Below, one piece after another: positions 20,034 to 32,658 of a DNA stretch of 64,000 bases. The first letter of the stretch is position 1. Each line of letters opens with the position of its first letter. A program made the translations under genes and the position numbers. The notes under the pieces are model-generated. The model was not told where the DNA came from. It saw only the letters and a list, made by a program, of their open reading frames with translations, and did not search any database. This stretch comes from Mycolicibacterium chlorophenolicum (GTDB lineage Bacteria; Actinomycetota; Actinomycetes; Mycobacteriales; Mycobacteriaceae), in NCBI RefSeq assembly GCF_001044235.1, contig NZ_JYNL01000020.1, forward strand, positions 634,570 to 698,569, read 5' to 3'.

Positions 20034-21524
20034 TCACACCCCCGGGTCCACCCCCGCCGCGGCGTGGTCCCGGCCCGCCCGCAGCCGGGCCAGCGTGCGC
20101 TCGCGGCCCAGCAGCTCCAGCGACTCGTACAGCGGCGGGCTCACCGAGGACCCGGTGACGGCCACCCGCACCGGACCGAAGGCCTTGCGGGGCTTGAGTT
20201 CGAGACCGTCGATCAGCGCCCGTTTCAGCGCGTCCTCCAGCGCGGTGTGATTCCACTCGCCGACTGCCTCCAGCGCGGCGATCGCCGCGTCGAGCACCGG
20301 CACGGCCTCGGGCCGCAATTCCTTGCCGGCGGACTTCTCGTCCAGACCGAACGCGCCGTCGTCGAGGAACTTGAGCAGATCCCAGGCGTCGCCCAGCACG
20401 ACGATGCGCGTCTGCACCAGCCCCGCGGCTTCGGCGAACTGCGCCTCGCCCAGACCGGTGTCGTGACCGTGCTCGGCGAAGAACCCAGCGAGACGGCGGG
20501 TGAACTCCGCCGGCTCGAGCAACCGGATGTGCTCGGCGTTGAGCGCGTCGGCCTTCTTCTGGTCGAACCGTGCGGGGTTGGAGTTGACGTCGACCACGTC
20601 GAACGCCGCGACCATCTCCTCGAGGCTGAACACGTCCCGGTCGTCGGCGATCGACCAACCCAGCAGCGCAAGGTAGTTGAGCAGGCCCTCGGGGATGAAG
20701 CCGCGATCGCGGTGCAGGAACAGGTTGGACTGCGGATCACGCTTGGACAGCTTCTTGTTCCCGTCGCCGAGCACCGGCGGCAGGTGCGCGAACCGGGGTG
20801 TGCCGTCGGCGACGCCGAGCCGCTCCAGGGCCGCATAGAGCGCGAGCTGGCGCGGTGTGGACGGCAGCAGGTCTTCGCCCCTCAGCACATGCGTGATCTT
20901 CATCAGCGCGTCGTCGACCGGATTGACCAACGTGTACAAGGGTTCTCCGTTGCCGCGGGTCAGCGCGAAGTCCGGGATCGAGCCGGCCGGGAACGTCGTC
21001 GGTCCGCGGACCAGGTCGTCCCACGTCATGTCGGTGTCGGGCATGCGCAGCCGCACCACCGGCCGGCGGCCCTCGGCGCGGAAAGCCGCCCGCTGCTCGT
21101 CGGTGAGGTCGCGGTCGTGGTTGTCGTAGCCGAGCTTGGGGTTGCGACCGGCGGCCAGATGACGGGCTTCCACCTCCTCGGCGGTGGAGAAGGCCTCATA
21201 GGCGTCGCCGGCGTCGATCAGCCGGTTCAGCACGTCGGCGTAGAGCTCGCGTCGACCCGACTGCCGGTAGGGCTCATAGGGTCCGCCGACTTCTGGTCCC
21301 TCGTCCCAGTCGAGTCCGAGCCATCGCAGCGCGTCGAGCAGCGCCTGGTAACTCTGCTCGCTGTCGCGCGCGGAATCGGTGTCCTCGATCCGGAACACGA
21401 AGGTGCCCCCGGTGTGCCGGGCGTACGCCCAGTTGAACAGCGCGGTACGGATCAGCCCGACATGCGGCGTACCGGTCGGCGAGGGGCAGAATCTGACCCG
21501 AACGGCCTGAGTGAGACTGGTCAC
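20034..21524 (-). CDS. gltX: glutamyl-tRNA synthetase, probably non-discriminating
   Basis: 496 residues, GTG start overlapping the stop of the upstream FAH gene (GTGA). Class I synthetase with the HIGH-type motif [16 protein letters not shown] at the N-terminus and the KMSKS equivalent KKLSKRD (about residue 255). No glutaminyl-tRNA synthetase is seen and gatCAB is present nearby, so this enzyme probably also mischarges tRNA-Gln; that is known for the bacterial indirect pathway and inferred here. A short GGGGTG/CACCCC hairpin at 20025-20042 overlaps the stop. Confidence 0.96.
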   Translation of the reverse strand: MTSLTQAVRVRFCPSPTGTPHVGLIRTALFNWAYARHTGGTFVFRIEDTDSARDSEQSYQALLDALRWLGLDWDEGPEVGGPYEPYRQSGRRELYADVLNRLIDAGDAYEAFSTAEEVEARHLAAGRNPKLGYDNHDRDLTDEQRAAFRAEGRRPVVRLRMPDTDMTWDDLVRGPTTFPAGSIPDFALTRGNGEPLYTLVNPVDDALMKITHVLRGEDLLPSTPRQLALYAALERLGVADGTPRFAHLPPVLGDGNKKLSKRDPQSNLFLHRDRGFIPEGLLNYLALLGWSIADDRDVFSLEEMVAAFDVVDVNSNPARFDQKKADALNAEHIRLLEPAEFTRRLAGFFAEHGHDTGLGEAQFAEAAGLVQTRIVVLGDAWDLLKFLDDGAFGLDEKSAGKELRPEAVPVLDAAIAALEAVGEWNHTALEDALKRALIDGLELKPRKAFGPVRVAVTGSSVSPPLYESLELLGRERTLARLRAGRDHAAAGVDPGV

Positions 21525-22309
21525 GACTTTCCTTTGCGCACAACGGGATTGGTGAGTGTTCCGATGCCTTCGATGCTGACGCTGACCGTGTCGCCGTGCT
21601 CGAGGGGCCCGACGCCCTCAGGGGTTCCGGTCAGGATGAGGTCCCCGGGCAGCAAGGTCATCACCGCGGAGATCCATTCGATGATCGCGCCGATGTCGTG
21701 GATCATCAACGACGTTCGGCTGCGCTGCTTGACCTCTCCGTTGACCTCGGTCCGGATCTCCAGATCGGCGGGGTCGACGTCGGTGACGATCCACGGACCG
21801 ACCGGACAGAACGTGTCGTGGCCCTTGGCGCGCATCCACTGGCCGTCCTTGGCCTGCTGATCGCGGGCGGAGACGTCGTTGGCGATGGTGTACCCGAGGA
21901 TGTTCTCGGCGGCACGGGCGGCAGGCACGTCCTTGCAGGGCCTGCCGATCACCGCGGCGAGCTCACCCTCGAAGTGCACCGGGTGGGCATCGGCGGGCAG
22001 TTGGATCGCGGTGTTGGGCCCGATGATCGCGGTGTTCGGCTTGAGGAAGATGATCGGATCCTCGAACGTGCCGCCGCCCATCTCCTCGATGTGTGCGGCG
22101 TAGTTCTTGCCCATGCAGACGACCTTGCTCGCCAGGATCGGGGCCAGCAGTCGAACGTCGGCCAGCGGCCACTGCCGTCCGGTGAAGGTCGGTGAGCCGA
22201 ACGGGTGTTCGGCGATCTCCCGCGCGACCGCCTCGGCGGGATTCTCGGACGGACCCTCGATGGCGACGAAGGCGACCCCGTCGGGGCTGGCGATTCGACC
22301 AAGACGCAT
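21521..22309 (-). CDS. fumarylacetoacetate hydrolase-family protein
   Basis: 262 residues from the ATG at 22309. The FAH fold is shown by [17 protein letters not shown] (about residue 75), the metal-binding [10 protein letters not shown], and [14 protein letters not shown] near the end. Members hydrolyse or decarboxylate acylpyruvates, for example in aromatic breakdown; the position matches Rv2993c. TAGGCT lies seven bases upstream of the start with no ribosome site. The end overlaps gltX by four bases, an odd but conserved pairing. Confidence 0.88.
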   Translation of the reverse strand: MRLGRIASPDGVAFVAIEGPSENPAEAVAREIAEHPFGSPTFTGRQWPLADVRLLAPILASKVVCMGKNYAAHIEEMGGGTFEDPIIFLKPNTAIIGPNTAIQLPADAHPVHFEGELAAVIGRPCKDVPAARAAENILGYTIANDVSARDQQAKDGQWMRAKGHDTFCPVGPWIVTDVDPADLEIRTEVNGEVKQRSRTSLMIHDIGAIIEWISAVMTLLPGDLILTGTPEGVGPLEHGDTVSVSIEGIGTLTNPVVRKGKS

Positions 22310-22370
22310 GGGCCTCAGCCTAGTGCCCGGCCTACGCCCCGCCGCGCCGACGCCGGAGTCCGGCAGCACA

Positions 22371-22382
22371 TCTCACTATATG
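22371..22382 (-). promoter_or_regulatory. candidate LtbR/IclR-type site before the MFS gene
   Basis: The minus strand reads CATATAGTGAGA. As I remember it, the C. glutamicum LtbR motif is CA(T/C)ATAGTGAGA, so this would be a full match. It shares the GTGAGA core with both arms of the leuC/IclR operator in this window. It lies 28 bases upstream of the MFS start chosen below, where a repressor would act. Confidence 0.45.
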
Positions 22383-22409
22383 GGAAAGTAGTTCAGCATT
22401 TTGAGACGC

Positions 22410-23642
22410 ATGTGGAACCATGGCCTTGTGAACACGTCGGCGATCGGCACCGGGCGGCGATGGTCGATGCTGGTCGTCGCCCTCGGCGCGACGTTGTGCG
22501 CCAACGTGTTCATCAACGGTGTGGCCTTCCTCATCCCCACGCTGCACCGCGAGCGCGGGCTGGACCTCGCCCAGGCCGGCCTGATGTCGGCGCTGCCCAG
22601 CCTCGGCATGGTGGTGACGCTGATCGCGTGGGGGTACGTCGTCGACCGGGTCGGCGAGCGGGTGGTGCTGACGCTGGGGTCGGCGTTGACCGCGGCCGCG
22701 GCATTCGGCGCCGCATCGGCGGACTCCCTGGTGGCTGTGGGGATCTTCCTGTTCCTCGGCGGCATGGCGGCGGCGAGCAGCAACACCGCGAGCGGCCGCC
22801 TCGTGGTGGGGTGGTTCGACGCCGAGAAGCGCGGCCTGGTGATGGGGATCCGGCAGACCGCCCAGCCGCTGGGGGTCGGCCTGGGCGCGCTGGTGATCCC
22901 GCGGCTGGCCGAGACGGGTGGAGTGTCGAGCGCCCTGGCCTTCCCGGCCATCGTCTGCGCGGTCTCGGCGGTGGTGTGCGCCGTGGCCGTGCTCGACCCG
23001 CCGCGGCCCGCCCGGGCCGAAGCCGACGACGCCGACTTGGCCAACCCCTACCGCGCCTCGTCACTGCTGGTGCGCATCCACCTGACGTCCCTGCTGCTCG
23101 TGGCACCCCAGGCGATGGTGTGGACGTTCACCCTCGCGTGGCTGATCACCGACCGCGGGTGGTCCGCCGGCTCGGCGGGGGCGCTGGTGACCGTCGCCCA
23201 GATCCTCGGCGCCGGCGGGCGGATCGGCGCGGGCCGGTGGTCGGATGCCGTGCTCAAGCGCTCCGGTGACGTGCTGAGCTCGCGGATGCGCCCCGTCCGC
23301 AGCATCGCCGTGGCCGCCGCCGCGGCGATGGCCCTGCTGGCGCTGACCGATTGGCTGGACTCACCGGTGAGCATCGCGCTGATGATGGTCGCCTCGGTGG
23401 TGACGGTGTCGGACAACGGGCTGGCCTTCACGGCGATCGCCGAGATCGCCGGACCGTTCTGGAGCGGACGGGCCCTGGGCACCCAGAACACCACCCAGCT
23501 CCTCACCGCCGGGGTCACTCCCCCGCTGTTCGGCGCGCTGATCGGGGTCGCGGGTTACCCGGCGGCCTTCGCGGTGTGCGCGCTGTTCCCGCTGCTGGCG
23601 ATCCCGGCGGTGCCCGGCACCACTCGCGCTCACCGCGACTGA
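22410..23642 (+). CDS. MFS transporter
   Basis: 410 residues from the ATG at 22410; TTG at 22401 or GTG at 22428 are also possible and no start has a clear ribosome site. About twelve hydrophobic segments, with the MFS loop 2-3 motif GYVVDRVGERV after the second segment and a related GRWSDAVLKRS motif in the second half. Substrate unknown; the position matches Rv2994. It sits divergently from the FAH gene, downstream of an IclR-like site, next to the leuB/serA group. Confidence 0.88.
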   Translation: MWNHGLVNTSAIGTGRRWSMLVVALGATLCANVFINGVAFLIPTLHRERGLDLAQAGLMSALPSLGMVVTLIAWGYVVDRVGERVVLTLGSALTAAAAFGAASADSLVAVGIFLFLGGMAAASSNTASGRLVVGWFDAEKRGLVMGIRQTAQPLGVGLGALVIPRLAETGGVSSALAFPAIVCAVSAVVCAVAVLDPPRPARAEADDADLANPYRASSLLVRIHLTSLLLVAPQAMVWTFTLAWLITDRGWSAGSAGALVTVAQILGAGGRIGAGRWSDAVLKRSGDVLSSRMRPVRSIAVAAAAAMALLALTDWLDSPVSIALMMVASVVTVSDNGLAFTAIAEIAGPFWSGRALGTQNTTQLLTAGVTPPLFGALIGVAGYPAAFAVCALFPLLAIPAVPGTTRAHRD

Positions 23643-24148
23643 GCGGCGCGCGGCAGCAGCGCAAGCGCGGCCACCAGGAAGCACAGCGCGCCGAGGAACG
23701 TGCCGACGTTGGCCAGCCACTCGTCTTCGGTGACCCCGGTCTTGCGGACGAACGCGGCCACCGCGGACACCGCGAACGCGATGCACCCCAGCAGGTTCAC
23801 CGCGCCGGCCAGCCAGTCGCGCGAGCGCAGGTCGATCAGGCCCGCCGTGGCGCTGACGGCGATCATGCCCAGGACACCGCTGAGCAGGAACGCCGTCGAC
23901 CCGGTGGCGTCGGGAACCCACACGTAGCGCCGCTCGGCGGTAACGGCGTGCGCCCACACCGCGGCCCCGGTGCTGAGGTTGAACAGCAGCGTCCCCACGA
24001 ATTGCAGTGCTGCCGAGGACCATTCGGCGCGCGCATCCGGGTCGGCCAGCCGCAGCTGCATCCAGGCCGCGGTGGTGAAGAACCACGACCCGGCGAAGCA
24101 GAGCGCATCGGCCGCGCCGGCACCTGCCCACGAGGGAAAGCCGGGCAC
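23630..24148 (-). CDS. YrhK-like membrane protein, start uncertain
   Basis: 172 residues from the first canonical start, a GTG at 24148. About five to six hydrophobic segments; the segment WFFTTAAWMQL is typical of actinobacterial YrhK-domain proteins. The same frame continues upstream without a stop and encodes a hydrophobic stretch (WLFAIGSSFFALAT, 24190-24149) that looks like the real first helix, yet it holds no ATG, GTG or TTG. The gene follows leuB closely and its end overlaps the convergent MFS gene by 13 bases. Function unknown. Confidence 0.65.
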   Translation of the reverse strand: MPGFPSWAGAGAADALCFAGSWFFTTAAWMQLRLADPDARAEWSSAALQFVGTLLFNLSTGAAVWAHAVTAERRYVWVPDATGSTAFLLSGVLGMIAVSATAGLIDLRSRDWLAGAVNLLGCIAFAVSAVAAFVRKTGVTEDEWLANVGTFLGALCFLVAALALLPRAAQSR

Positions 24149-24225
24149 GGTGGCGAGCGCGAAGAACGACGAGCCGATCGCGAACAGCCAACACTGGCGC
24201 GTCAGCGTCGCGAATCCGGCTATGG

Positions 24226-25244
<1,019 letters not shown>

Positions 25245-25248
<4 letters not shown>

Positions 25249-26831
25249 GACAGATCCACCACTTCCAGCGTCGTCGCGTCGACGTCGCTGCCGATGGCGG
25301 CCAGCACGTCCTCGGGCACCTGCCGATCCAGGCGGAGCATGATCGTCGCCCCGCCCCCTTCGGCGTCCTGGCTGAGCTGCGCGGCCAGGATGTTGACCGC
25401 CGCGCCGCCGAGCAGCGTGCCGATCTTGCCCAGCGCGCCGGGCCGGTCGTCGTAGTTGATGATCAGGTTGACGCCCTCGGCGCGCAGGTCGAGGTTGCGG
25501 CCGTTGATCTGGACGATCTTCTCGACCATCTGCGGGCCCGACAGCGCGCCGGCCACGTTGACCGTCGACCCGTCGGCCGAGACGGCGCGCACGTCGACCA
25601 CACTGCGGTGATTCGGGCTCTCGGTCTCGGTGTCGATCGAGGCCTCGACGCCGCGCTCGGCGGCCAGCGCCGGCGCGTTGACGAACGTCACGGGGTCCTC
25701 GATCACCGCGGAGAACAGGCCGCGCAGCGCCGAGAGCCGCAGCACCTCGACCTCCTCGGAGGCCAATTCCCCGCGCACCTGCACGCACAGGTTGGTCGGC
25801 AGTTCGGGCGACAGGGCCCCGGCGAGCAAGCCGAGTTTGCGCACCAGATCGAGCCAGGGCGCGACCTCTTCGCCGACCACACCGCCGCCGACGTTCACCG
25901 CGTCGGGCACGAACTCCCCGGCGAGTGCGAGTCGCACGCTGGCGGCCACGTCGGTGCCCGCCCGGTCCTGCGCCTCGGCCGTCGATGCCCCGAGGTGCGG
26001 GGTCACCACGACCTGGGGAAGTTCGAACAGCGGGCTGTCGGTGCACGGCTCGGTGGCGAAGACGTCGAGGCCGGCCGCCCGCACATGGCCCCCGGTGATC
26101 GCGTCGGCGAGGGCCTGCTCGTCGATCAGCCCGCCGCGGGCGGCGTTGACGATGATCACGCCGGGCTTGGTCTTGGCCAGGGCGTCCTTGCCGATCAGGC
26201 CCGCGGTCTCCTTGGTCTTGGGCAGGTGCACCGAGATGAAGTCCGCGCGGGCGAGCAGTTCGTCGAGGGTCAGCAGCTCGATGCCCAGCTGGGCGGCGCG
26301 GGCGTGCGAGACGTACGGGTCGTAGGCGGTGATGTGCGCGCCGAAGGCGGCCAGCCGCTGGGCCACCAGCTGGCCGATGCGCCCGAGGCCGACCACGCCG
26401 ACGGTCTTGCCGAAGATCTCGGTGCCGGAGAACGACGACCGCTTCCAGGTGTGTTCACGCAGGGTCGCGTCGGCGGCCGGGATCTGCCGCGCGGCGGACA
26501 GCAGCAGCGCCAGCGCGTGCTCGGCGGCGCTGTGGATGTTCGACGTCGGCGCGTTGACGACCAGCACACCGCGGGTGGTGGCGGCGTCGACGTCGACGTT
26601 GTCCAGGCCCACACCGGCGCGGGCGACGATCTTGAGCTTCGGCGCCGCGGCGAACACCTCGGCGTCGACGGTGGTGGCCGAGCGCACCAGCAGGGCGTCG
26701 GCGTCGGCGACCGCGGCCAGGAGCTTCTCCCGGTCGGGGCCGTCGACCCAGCGAACCTCGACCTGGTCCCCCAGGGCCTCGACGGTCGATGGGGCCAGCT
26801 TGTCGGCGATCAGTACCACGGGCAGACTCAC
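25245..26831 (-). CDS. serA: D-3-phosphoglycerate dehydrogenase
   Basis: 528 residues, the long type found in mycobacteria. It commits 3-phosphoglycerate to serine synthesis. NAD motif [11 protein letters not shown] (about residue 148), catalytic [13 protein letters not shown] and [10 protein letters not shown], then an intervening domain and a C-terminal ACT domain ([17 protein letters not shown]) for serine feedback. GTG start, with TACGCT eight bases upstream. It overlaps leuB, so serine and leucine genes are co-transcribed. Confidence 0.97.
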
Positions 26832-26845
26832 GAGGCTTCAGCGTA

Positions 26846-28294
26846 ATGGGCTCTAATGGCGGGGTGGACGTCACCGTCGTCGGAAGCGGCCCCAACGGCT
26901 TGGCGGCCGCCGTGATCTGTGCGCGCGCCGGGCTGTCCGTGCGGGTCATCGAAGCCCAGTCGACGTTCGGCGGCGGCGCGCGCAGCCAGGCCGACCCCGA
27001 CTATCCCGGCGTGCTGCACGACGTCTGCTCTGCGGTGCACCCGCTGGGGATGGTCTCCCCGTTCTTCGCCGAGTTCGACCTCGCCGCCCGCGGTGTCGAA
27101 CTGGTCACCCCGGAGGTGTCCTACGCCAATCCGCTGCCGGACCGCGCGGCGGCGGTCGCCTACCGCTCGCTGGACCGCACGTGCGACGAATTGGAGGACG
27201 GTTCGTCGTGGCGGCGGCTGTTCGGTCCGCTCACCGACCACGTCGACGGGGTGCTCGGCTTCTTCCTCGGCGACAAGCGCTCGCTCCCTCCCGATCTCGT
27301 CACCACCGTCCGCACCGGTCTGCGGGTCCTCGCGATGGGCAGCCCGGCGTGGGGTCTGCTGCGCGGCGACGATGCCCAGGCCCTGTTCACCGGTGTTGGC
27401 GTGCACGCCATTTCGCGCATGCCCTCCCCCGTCAACAGCGGCGCCGGCTTGATGCTCGGCACCGTGGCCCACACCGCCGGCTGGCCGGTGCCGGTGGGTG
27501 GCACCCAGACGATCGCCGACGCGCTGCTCGCCGACGTGCGGGCCCACGGCGGCGAACTGGTGCTCGGCGAACCCGTCACCACCCCGCCCGACGGTGTGGT
27601 CATCTGGGACACCGCGCCGACCGCGCTGCTCGACATCTACGGCGACCGGGTGCCGTCGCGGTACGCGAAGGCGTTGCAGCGGTACAGGTTCGGCCCCGGG
27701 GTGTGCAAGGTCGACTTCGTCCTCTCCGGTGACATCCCGTGGCGTGATCCGCGGGTCGGCCGGGCGCCGACGGTGCACATGGGCGGGACGCGCGCGCAGA
27801 TGGCGCTCGCCGAGCGGGAGATCGCCGCGGGCCGGCACGCCGCGTGGCCGATGACGTTGGCCGCCCTGCCGCACCTGGCCGACCCCTCGCGCATCGACGA
27901 GCAGGGCCGTCGACCGCTGTGGACCTACTCCCACGTCCCGGCCAACTCACCGGCCGACCTCACCGAGACCGTGACCGCCCAGTTCGAACGTGCCGCGCCG
28001 GGATTCCGGGATCTGGTGCTGGCCGCCCGGTGCGTGCCCGCCGCCCGGATGGCCGACCACAACGCGAACTACGTCGGCGGCGACATCATCGTCGGCGGGG
28101 CGACGCTGTTCGCCGCCATGATCGGCCCCACGTGGCGGCTGAACCCGTGGACGACGCCGATCCCGAGGGCGTACCTGTGCTCGTCGGCCACGCCGCCGGG
28201 CACCGGGGTGCACGGCATGTCGGGCTACTACGCGGCGCGCACGGTGCTGCGGCGCGAATTCGGCATCACCACCATGCCGCGCCTTTCGCCGTAG
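26846..28294 (+). CDS. FAD-dependent phytoene desaturase-like oxidoreductase
   Basis: 482 residues from the ATG at 26846; a GTG at 26864 is an alternative. The N-terminal FAD-binding motif [19 protein letters not shown] is followed by a glutamate in VRVIEAQ and GGGARS, as in CrtI-like NAD(P)/FAD oxidoreductases. The C-terminus has [15 protein letters not shown]. Position matches Rv2997, whose substrate is unknown. No other carotenoid gene is nearby, so a role in carotenoid synthesis is not supported by context. Confidence 0.85.
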   Translation: MGSNGGVDVTVVGSGPNGLAAAVICARAGLSVRVIEAQSTFGGGARSQADPDYPGVLHDVCSAVHPLGMVSPFFAEFDLAARGVELVTPEVSYANPLPDRAAAVAYRSLDRTCDELEDGSSWRRLFGPLTDHVDGVLGFFLGDKRSLPPDLVTTVRTGLRVLAMGSPAWGLLRGDDAQALFTGVGVHAISRMPSPVNSGAGLMLGTVAHTAGWPVPVGGTQTIADALLADVRAHGGELVLGEPVTTPPDGVVIWDTAPTALLDIYGDRVPSRYAKALQRYRFGPGVCKVDFVLSGDIPWRDPRVGRAPTVHMGGTRAQMALAEREIAAGRHAAWPMTLAALPHLADPSRIDEQGRRPLWTYSHVPANSPADLTETVTAQFERAAPGFRDLVLAARCVPAARMADHNANYVGGDIIVGGATLFAAMIGPTWRLNPWTTPIPRAYLCSSATPPGTGVHGMSGYYAARTVLRREFGITTMPRLSP

Positions 28295-28326
28295 CTTCTG
28301 CCGCGCGGATCCGTAGGCTGCCCGGT

Positions 28327-28923
28327 ATGACGAAGCTCGCAGTGATCTATTACTCGGCCACCGGCCACGGCACCGCGATGGCGAACCGTGTCGCCGCCAC
28401 CGCGGAGTCGGCAGGCGCCGACGTGCGGTTGCGCCACATCGCCGAGACCCGCGACCCCGAGTCGTTCGCGGGCAACTCCGCGTGGTCGGCCAATTACGAA
28501 GCCACCAAAGATCTTCCGGCCGCCACCGGGGACGACATCGTGTGGGCCGACGCGGTGATCTTCGGCTCGCCCACCCGGTTCGGCAACACCGCGTCGCAGT
28601 TTCGCGCGTTCATCGATTCGCTGGGCGGGCTGTGGGCCCAGGGCAAGCTCGCCGACAAGGTGTACGCGGGGTTCACGTCGTCGCAGACCGCCCACGGCGG
28701 ACAGGAGACCACGCTGATCACGCTGTACATCACGCTGATGCACTTCGGCGGGATCATCGTGCCGCCGGGTTACACCGACGGGGTGAAGTTCGCCGACGGG
28801 AACCCCTACGGCGTCGGCCATGTCACCGGCCCGGAGAATCGCAACGAGCTCGAGGACGCGACGCTGGACGCGCTCGACCACCTGGCCCGCCGCGTCGTCG
28901 GCGTCGCCGACCGCCTGTCCTGA
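28327..28923 (+). CDS. wrbA: NAD(P)H:quinone oxidoreductase, WrbA family
   Basis: 198 residues. A flavodoxin-fold protein that reduces quinones with two electrons: FMN phosphate loop YYSATGHGTAMA (residue 8 on), FGSPTRFGNTASQFR (about 80), and the SSQTAHGGQETT loop (about 117). TAGGCT lies seven bases before the ATG with no ribosome site, suggesting a leaderless transcript. It converges on ilvC across a long hairpin. Confidence 0.94.
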   Translation: MTKLAVIYYSATGHGTAMANRVAATAESAGADVRLRHIAETRDPESFAGNSAWSANYEATKDLPAATGDDIVWADAVIFGSPTRFGNTASQFRAFIDSLGGLWAQGKLADKVYAGFTSSQTAHGGQETTLITLYITLMHFGGIIVPPGYTDGVKFADGNPYGVGHVTGPENRNELEDATLDALDHLARRVVGVADRLS

Positions 28924-28927
28924 GAGC

Positions 28928-28976
28928 GATTTCGGCGTGGCCGGTCGCGCTATCCGCGACTGACCACGCCGAAATC
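28928..28976. terminator. 49-base hairpin between wrbA and ilvC
   Basis: Outer arms GATTTCGGCGTGG (28928-28940) and CCACGCCGAAATC (28964-28976) pair perfectly over 13 bases; inner arms GTCGCG (28944-28949) and CGCGAC (28955-28960) add six more around a CTATC loop, with one mismatch between the two stems. No T-run follows on either side. It could act as a bidirectional terminator or be a dispersed palindromic element. Confidence 0.55.
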
Positions 28977-28984
28977 ACAAGGGA

Positions 28985-30533
<1,549 letters not shown>

Positions 30534-30534
<1 letters not shown>

Positions 30535-32384
30535 CAGGCGTGTCCCTCTTCGTTGTCGAACAGCGGACGGATGCCGCGGGCGTGCTGGATCTCGTCGTTG
30601 CTGGTGCCCGCGGCCACCATCGGCCAGACCTGGGCGTCGGCCCCGACCACGAACTCGATGACGACCGGGCGGTCGTTGATCGCGCGCGCCTGATCGATCA
30701 CCTCGGCGACGTCTTCGGCACGCTCACAGCGCAATCCGACACACCCCAGCGCCTCGGACAGCTTGACGAAGTCCGGGATGCGTCGGGTGTGCGTGGCCAG
30801 ATCGGTCTGGCTGTAGCGCTCTTCGTAGAACAGCGTCTGCCACTGCCGGACCATGCCCAGGTTGCCGTTGTTGATCAGCGCGACCTTGATCGGCACGCCC
30901 TCGATCGCACAGGTGGCCAGTTCCTGGTTGGTCATCTGGAAGCAGCCGTCGCCGTCGATGGCCCACACCTCGGTGTCGGGGCAGCCCATCTTCGCGCCCA
31001 TCGCCGCGGGCACCGCATAGCCCATCGTGCCGAGACCCCCGGAGTTGAGCCAGGTCTTGGGCTTCTCGTACTTGATGAACTGCGCGGCCCACATCTGGTG
31101 CTGACCCACGCCCGCGACGTAGATCGCGTCCGAGCCGGCGATCTTGCCGAGGGTCTCGATGACGTACTCCGGTGAGAGGCTGCCGTCGCTCTGCGGGCCG
31201 TAGCTCAGCGGGTAGGTCGACTGGAGGCCCCGCAGGTACTCCCACCAGGTGTCGAGGGTGGTCGTGCCGAGCCCGCCGTCGCGGCGCAAGGCCTCGATCA
31301 GGTCGGTGATCACCGCCTTGACGTCGCCCACGATCGGCACGTCGGCGTGCCGGTTCTTGCCGATCTCGGCGGGGTCGATGTCGGCGTGGATCACCTTGGC
31401 GTCGGGCGCGAAGGAATCCAGCTTGCCGGTCACCCGGTCGTCGAACCGGGTGCCGAGCGCGATCAGCAGATCGCTGCGCTGCAGTGCGGCCACCGCGGCC
31501 ACGGTGCCGTGCATGCCGGGCATGCCGAGATTCTGCGGGTGGCTGTCGGGGAAGGCGCCCCGTGCCATCAGCGTGGTGACCACCGGGATGCCGGTCAGCT
31601 CGGCGAGATCCAGCAGCTGCTCGGACGCCTCACCGCGGATCACACCGCCACCGACGTAGAGCACCGGCTTGCGGGCGGCCGTGATCAGCTTCGCCGCCTC
31701 GCGGATCTGCCGGTTGTGCGGCTTGGTGTTCGGCTTGTAGCCGGGCAGTTCGAACTTCGGCGGCCAGCTGAAGGTGCACTGGCCCTGCAGCACGTCCTTG
31801 GGGATGTCGACCAGCACCGGCCCGGGGCGTCCGCTGGAGGCGATGTGGAACGCCTCGGCGATGACGCGGGCGATGTCGTCGCCGTTGCGGACCAGGAAGT
31901 TGTGCTTGGTGATCGGCATCGTGATGCCGGAGATGTCGGCTTCCTGGAACGCGTCGGTGCCGATCAGCCCGCGCCCGACCTGACCGGTGATCGCGACCAC
32001 CGGGATCGAGTCCATGTAGGCGTCGGCCAGCGGGGTCACCAGGTTGGTCGCGCCCGGACCCGAGGTCGCCATGCAGACACCGACCCGTCCGGTGGCGTGC
32101 GCGTAGCCGCTGGCGGCGTGGCCACCGCCCTGCTCGTGCCGGACCAGGACGTGGCGCAGCTTCACCGAGTCGAACAGCGGATCGTAGACCGGCAGCACGG
32201 CGCCGCCGGGGATGCCGAAGATCACGTCGACGTCGAGTTCCTCGAGCGAGCGGATGACGGCTTGTGCGCCGGTGAGCTGGTGCGGGGCAACCGTTTTCGG
32301 CTGCGGGGCGGCCGGGGTGGCGGTCTGACTCCCGTTCGCCGGGGTCGCCGACTGCTCAGGTGGTCGCTTGGTGGGTGCGCTCAC
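30534..32384 (-). CDS. ilvB: acetolactate synthase large (catalytic) subunit
   Basis: 616 residues, GTG start. A ThDP, Mg and FAD enzyme condensing pyruvate to acetolactate (or with 2-ketobutyrate). The catalytic glutamate lies in [15 protein letters not shown] (about residue 83) and the ThDP motif starts at [10 protein letters not shown] and ends at [11 protein letters not shown]. The first 40 residues are a Pro/Ala/Thr-rich extension common in mycobacteria. Expression is probably controlled by the attenuator upstream. Confidence 0.97.
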
Positions 32385-32441
32385 GGTGTCCTCTTGTCCT
32401 GTCGACTCTGGTAGATCTTCTCAAATCGGTGCTGGGGCAAC

Positions 32442-32476
32442 AAAAAACCCCCGTCAGCCGGGCGGCTGTACGAGGG
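32442..32476 (-). terminator. ilvB attenuator terminator
   Basis: On the minus strand CAGCCG/CGGCTG with a 2-base loop is extended by CCCTCGT/ACGGGGG (one bulged A) and followed by TTTTTTG. This is a textbook intrinsic terminator 58 bases before the ilvB start. Its 5' edge (CCC) is shared with a 17-base segment (32474-32490) that can pair with the leader-peptide region (32523-32539), giving a competing antiterminator. Confidence 0.85.
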
Positions 32477-32539
32477 TTGCGCGTCGATGCGGTGGTGCTA
32501 TGCCCGGACCAGGGCTAGCGCGGCATCAACGCGCAACCC
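32474..32539 (-). promoter_or_regulatory. ilvB leader antiterminator stem
   Basis: GGGTTGCGCGTTGATGC in the leader coding region (32539-32523) pairs with GCATCGACGCGCAACCC (32490-32474) over 17 bases with one G-U pair. The second arm overlaps the first three bases of the terminator stem, so the two structures compete. Confidence 0.75.
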
Positions 32540-32569
32540 AATTACTACGAGCGAGCCCGGGGTCTGCAT
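32498..32569 (-). CDS. ilvB leader peptide
   Basis: 23 codons from the ATG at 32569: MQTPGSLVVIGLRVDAALAL then VRA and TAG. Ten of 23 residues are Leu, Val or Ile, including a Leu-Val-Val-Ile run. It lies between a strong promoter and the attenuator. Ribosome stalling at these codons when branched-chain amino acids are scarce would favour the antiterminator. Leader-peptide attenuation of ilvBNC is known from C. glutamicum. Confidence 0.85.
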   Translation of the reverse strand: MQTPGSLVVIGLRVDAALALVRA

Positions 32570-32577
32570 AGCAGATG

Positions 32578-32607
32578 ACGGTAGCCCCCGAACTGGACTG
32601 CGGTCAA
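32578..32607 (-). promoter_or_regulatory. ilvBNC promoter
   Basis: TTGACC (32607-32602) and TACCGT (32583-32578) with an 18-base spacer on the minus strand. TACCGT ends eight bases before the leader-peptide ATG, so the leader mRNA would begin at or just before the start codon. This is one of the best SigA-type promoters in the window. Confidence 0.7.
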
Positions 32608-32658
32608 ATTCGCCGTCGGCGCCCAAGTCCCCGGTCACAGCGGTGGGATGATGGAGCC

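Noticed and set aside
20025..20042. Terminator of gltX before the tRNAs
   Set aside because: Only a 6-bp stem that overlaps the stop codon, without a good T-run; the tRNAs are more likely co-transcribed.
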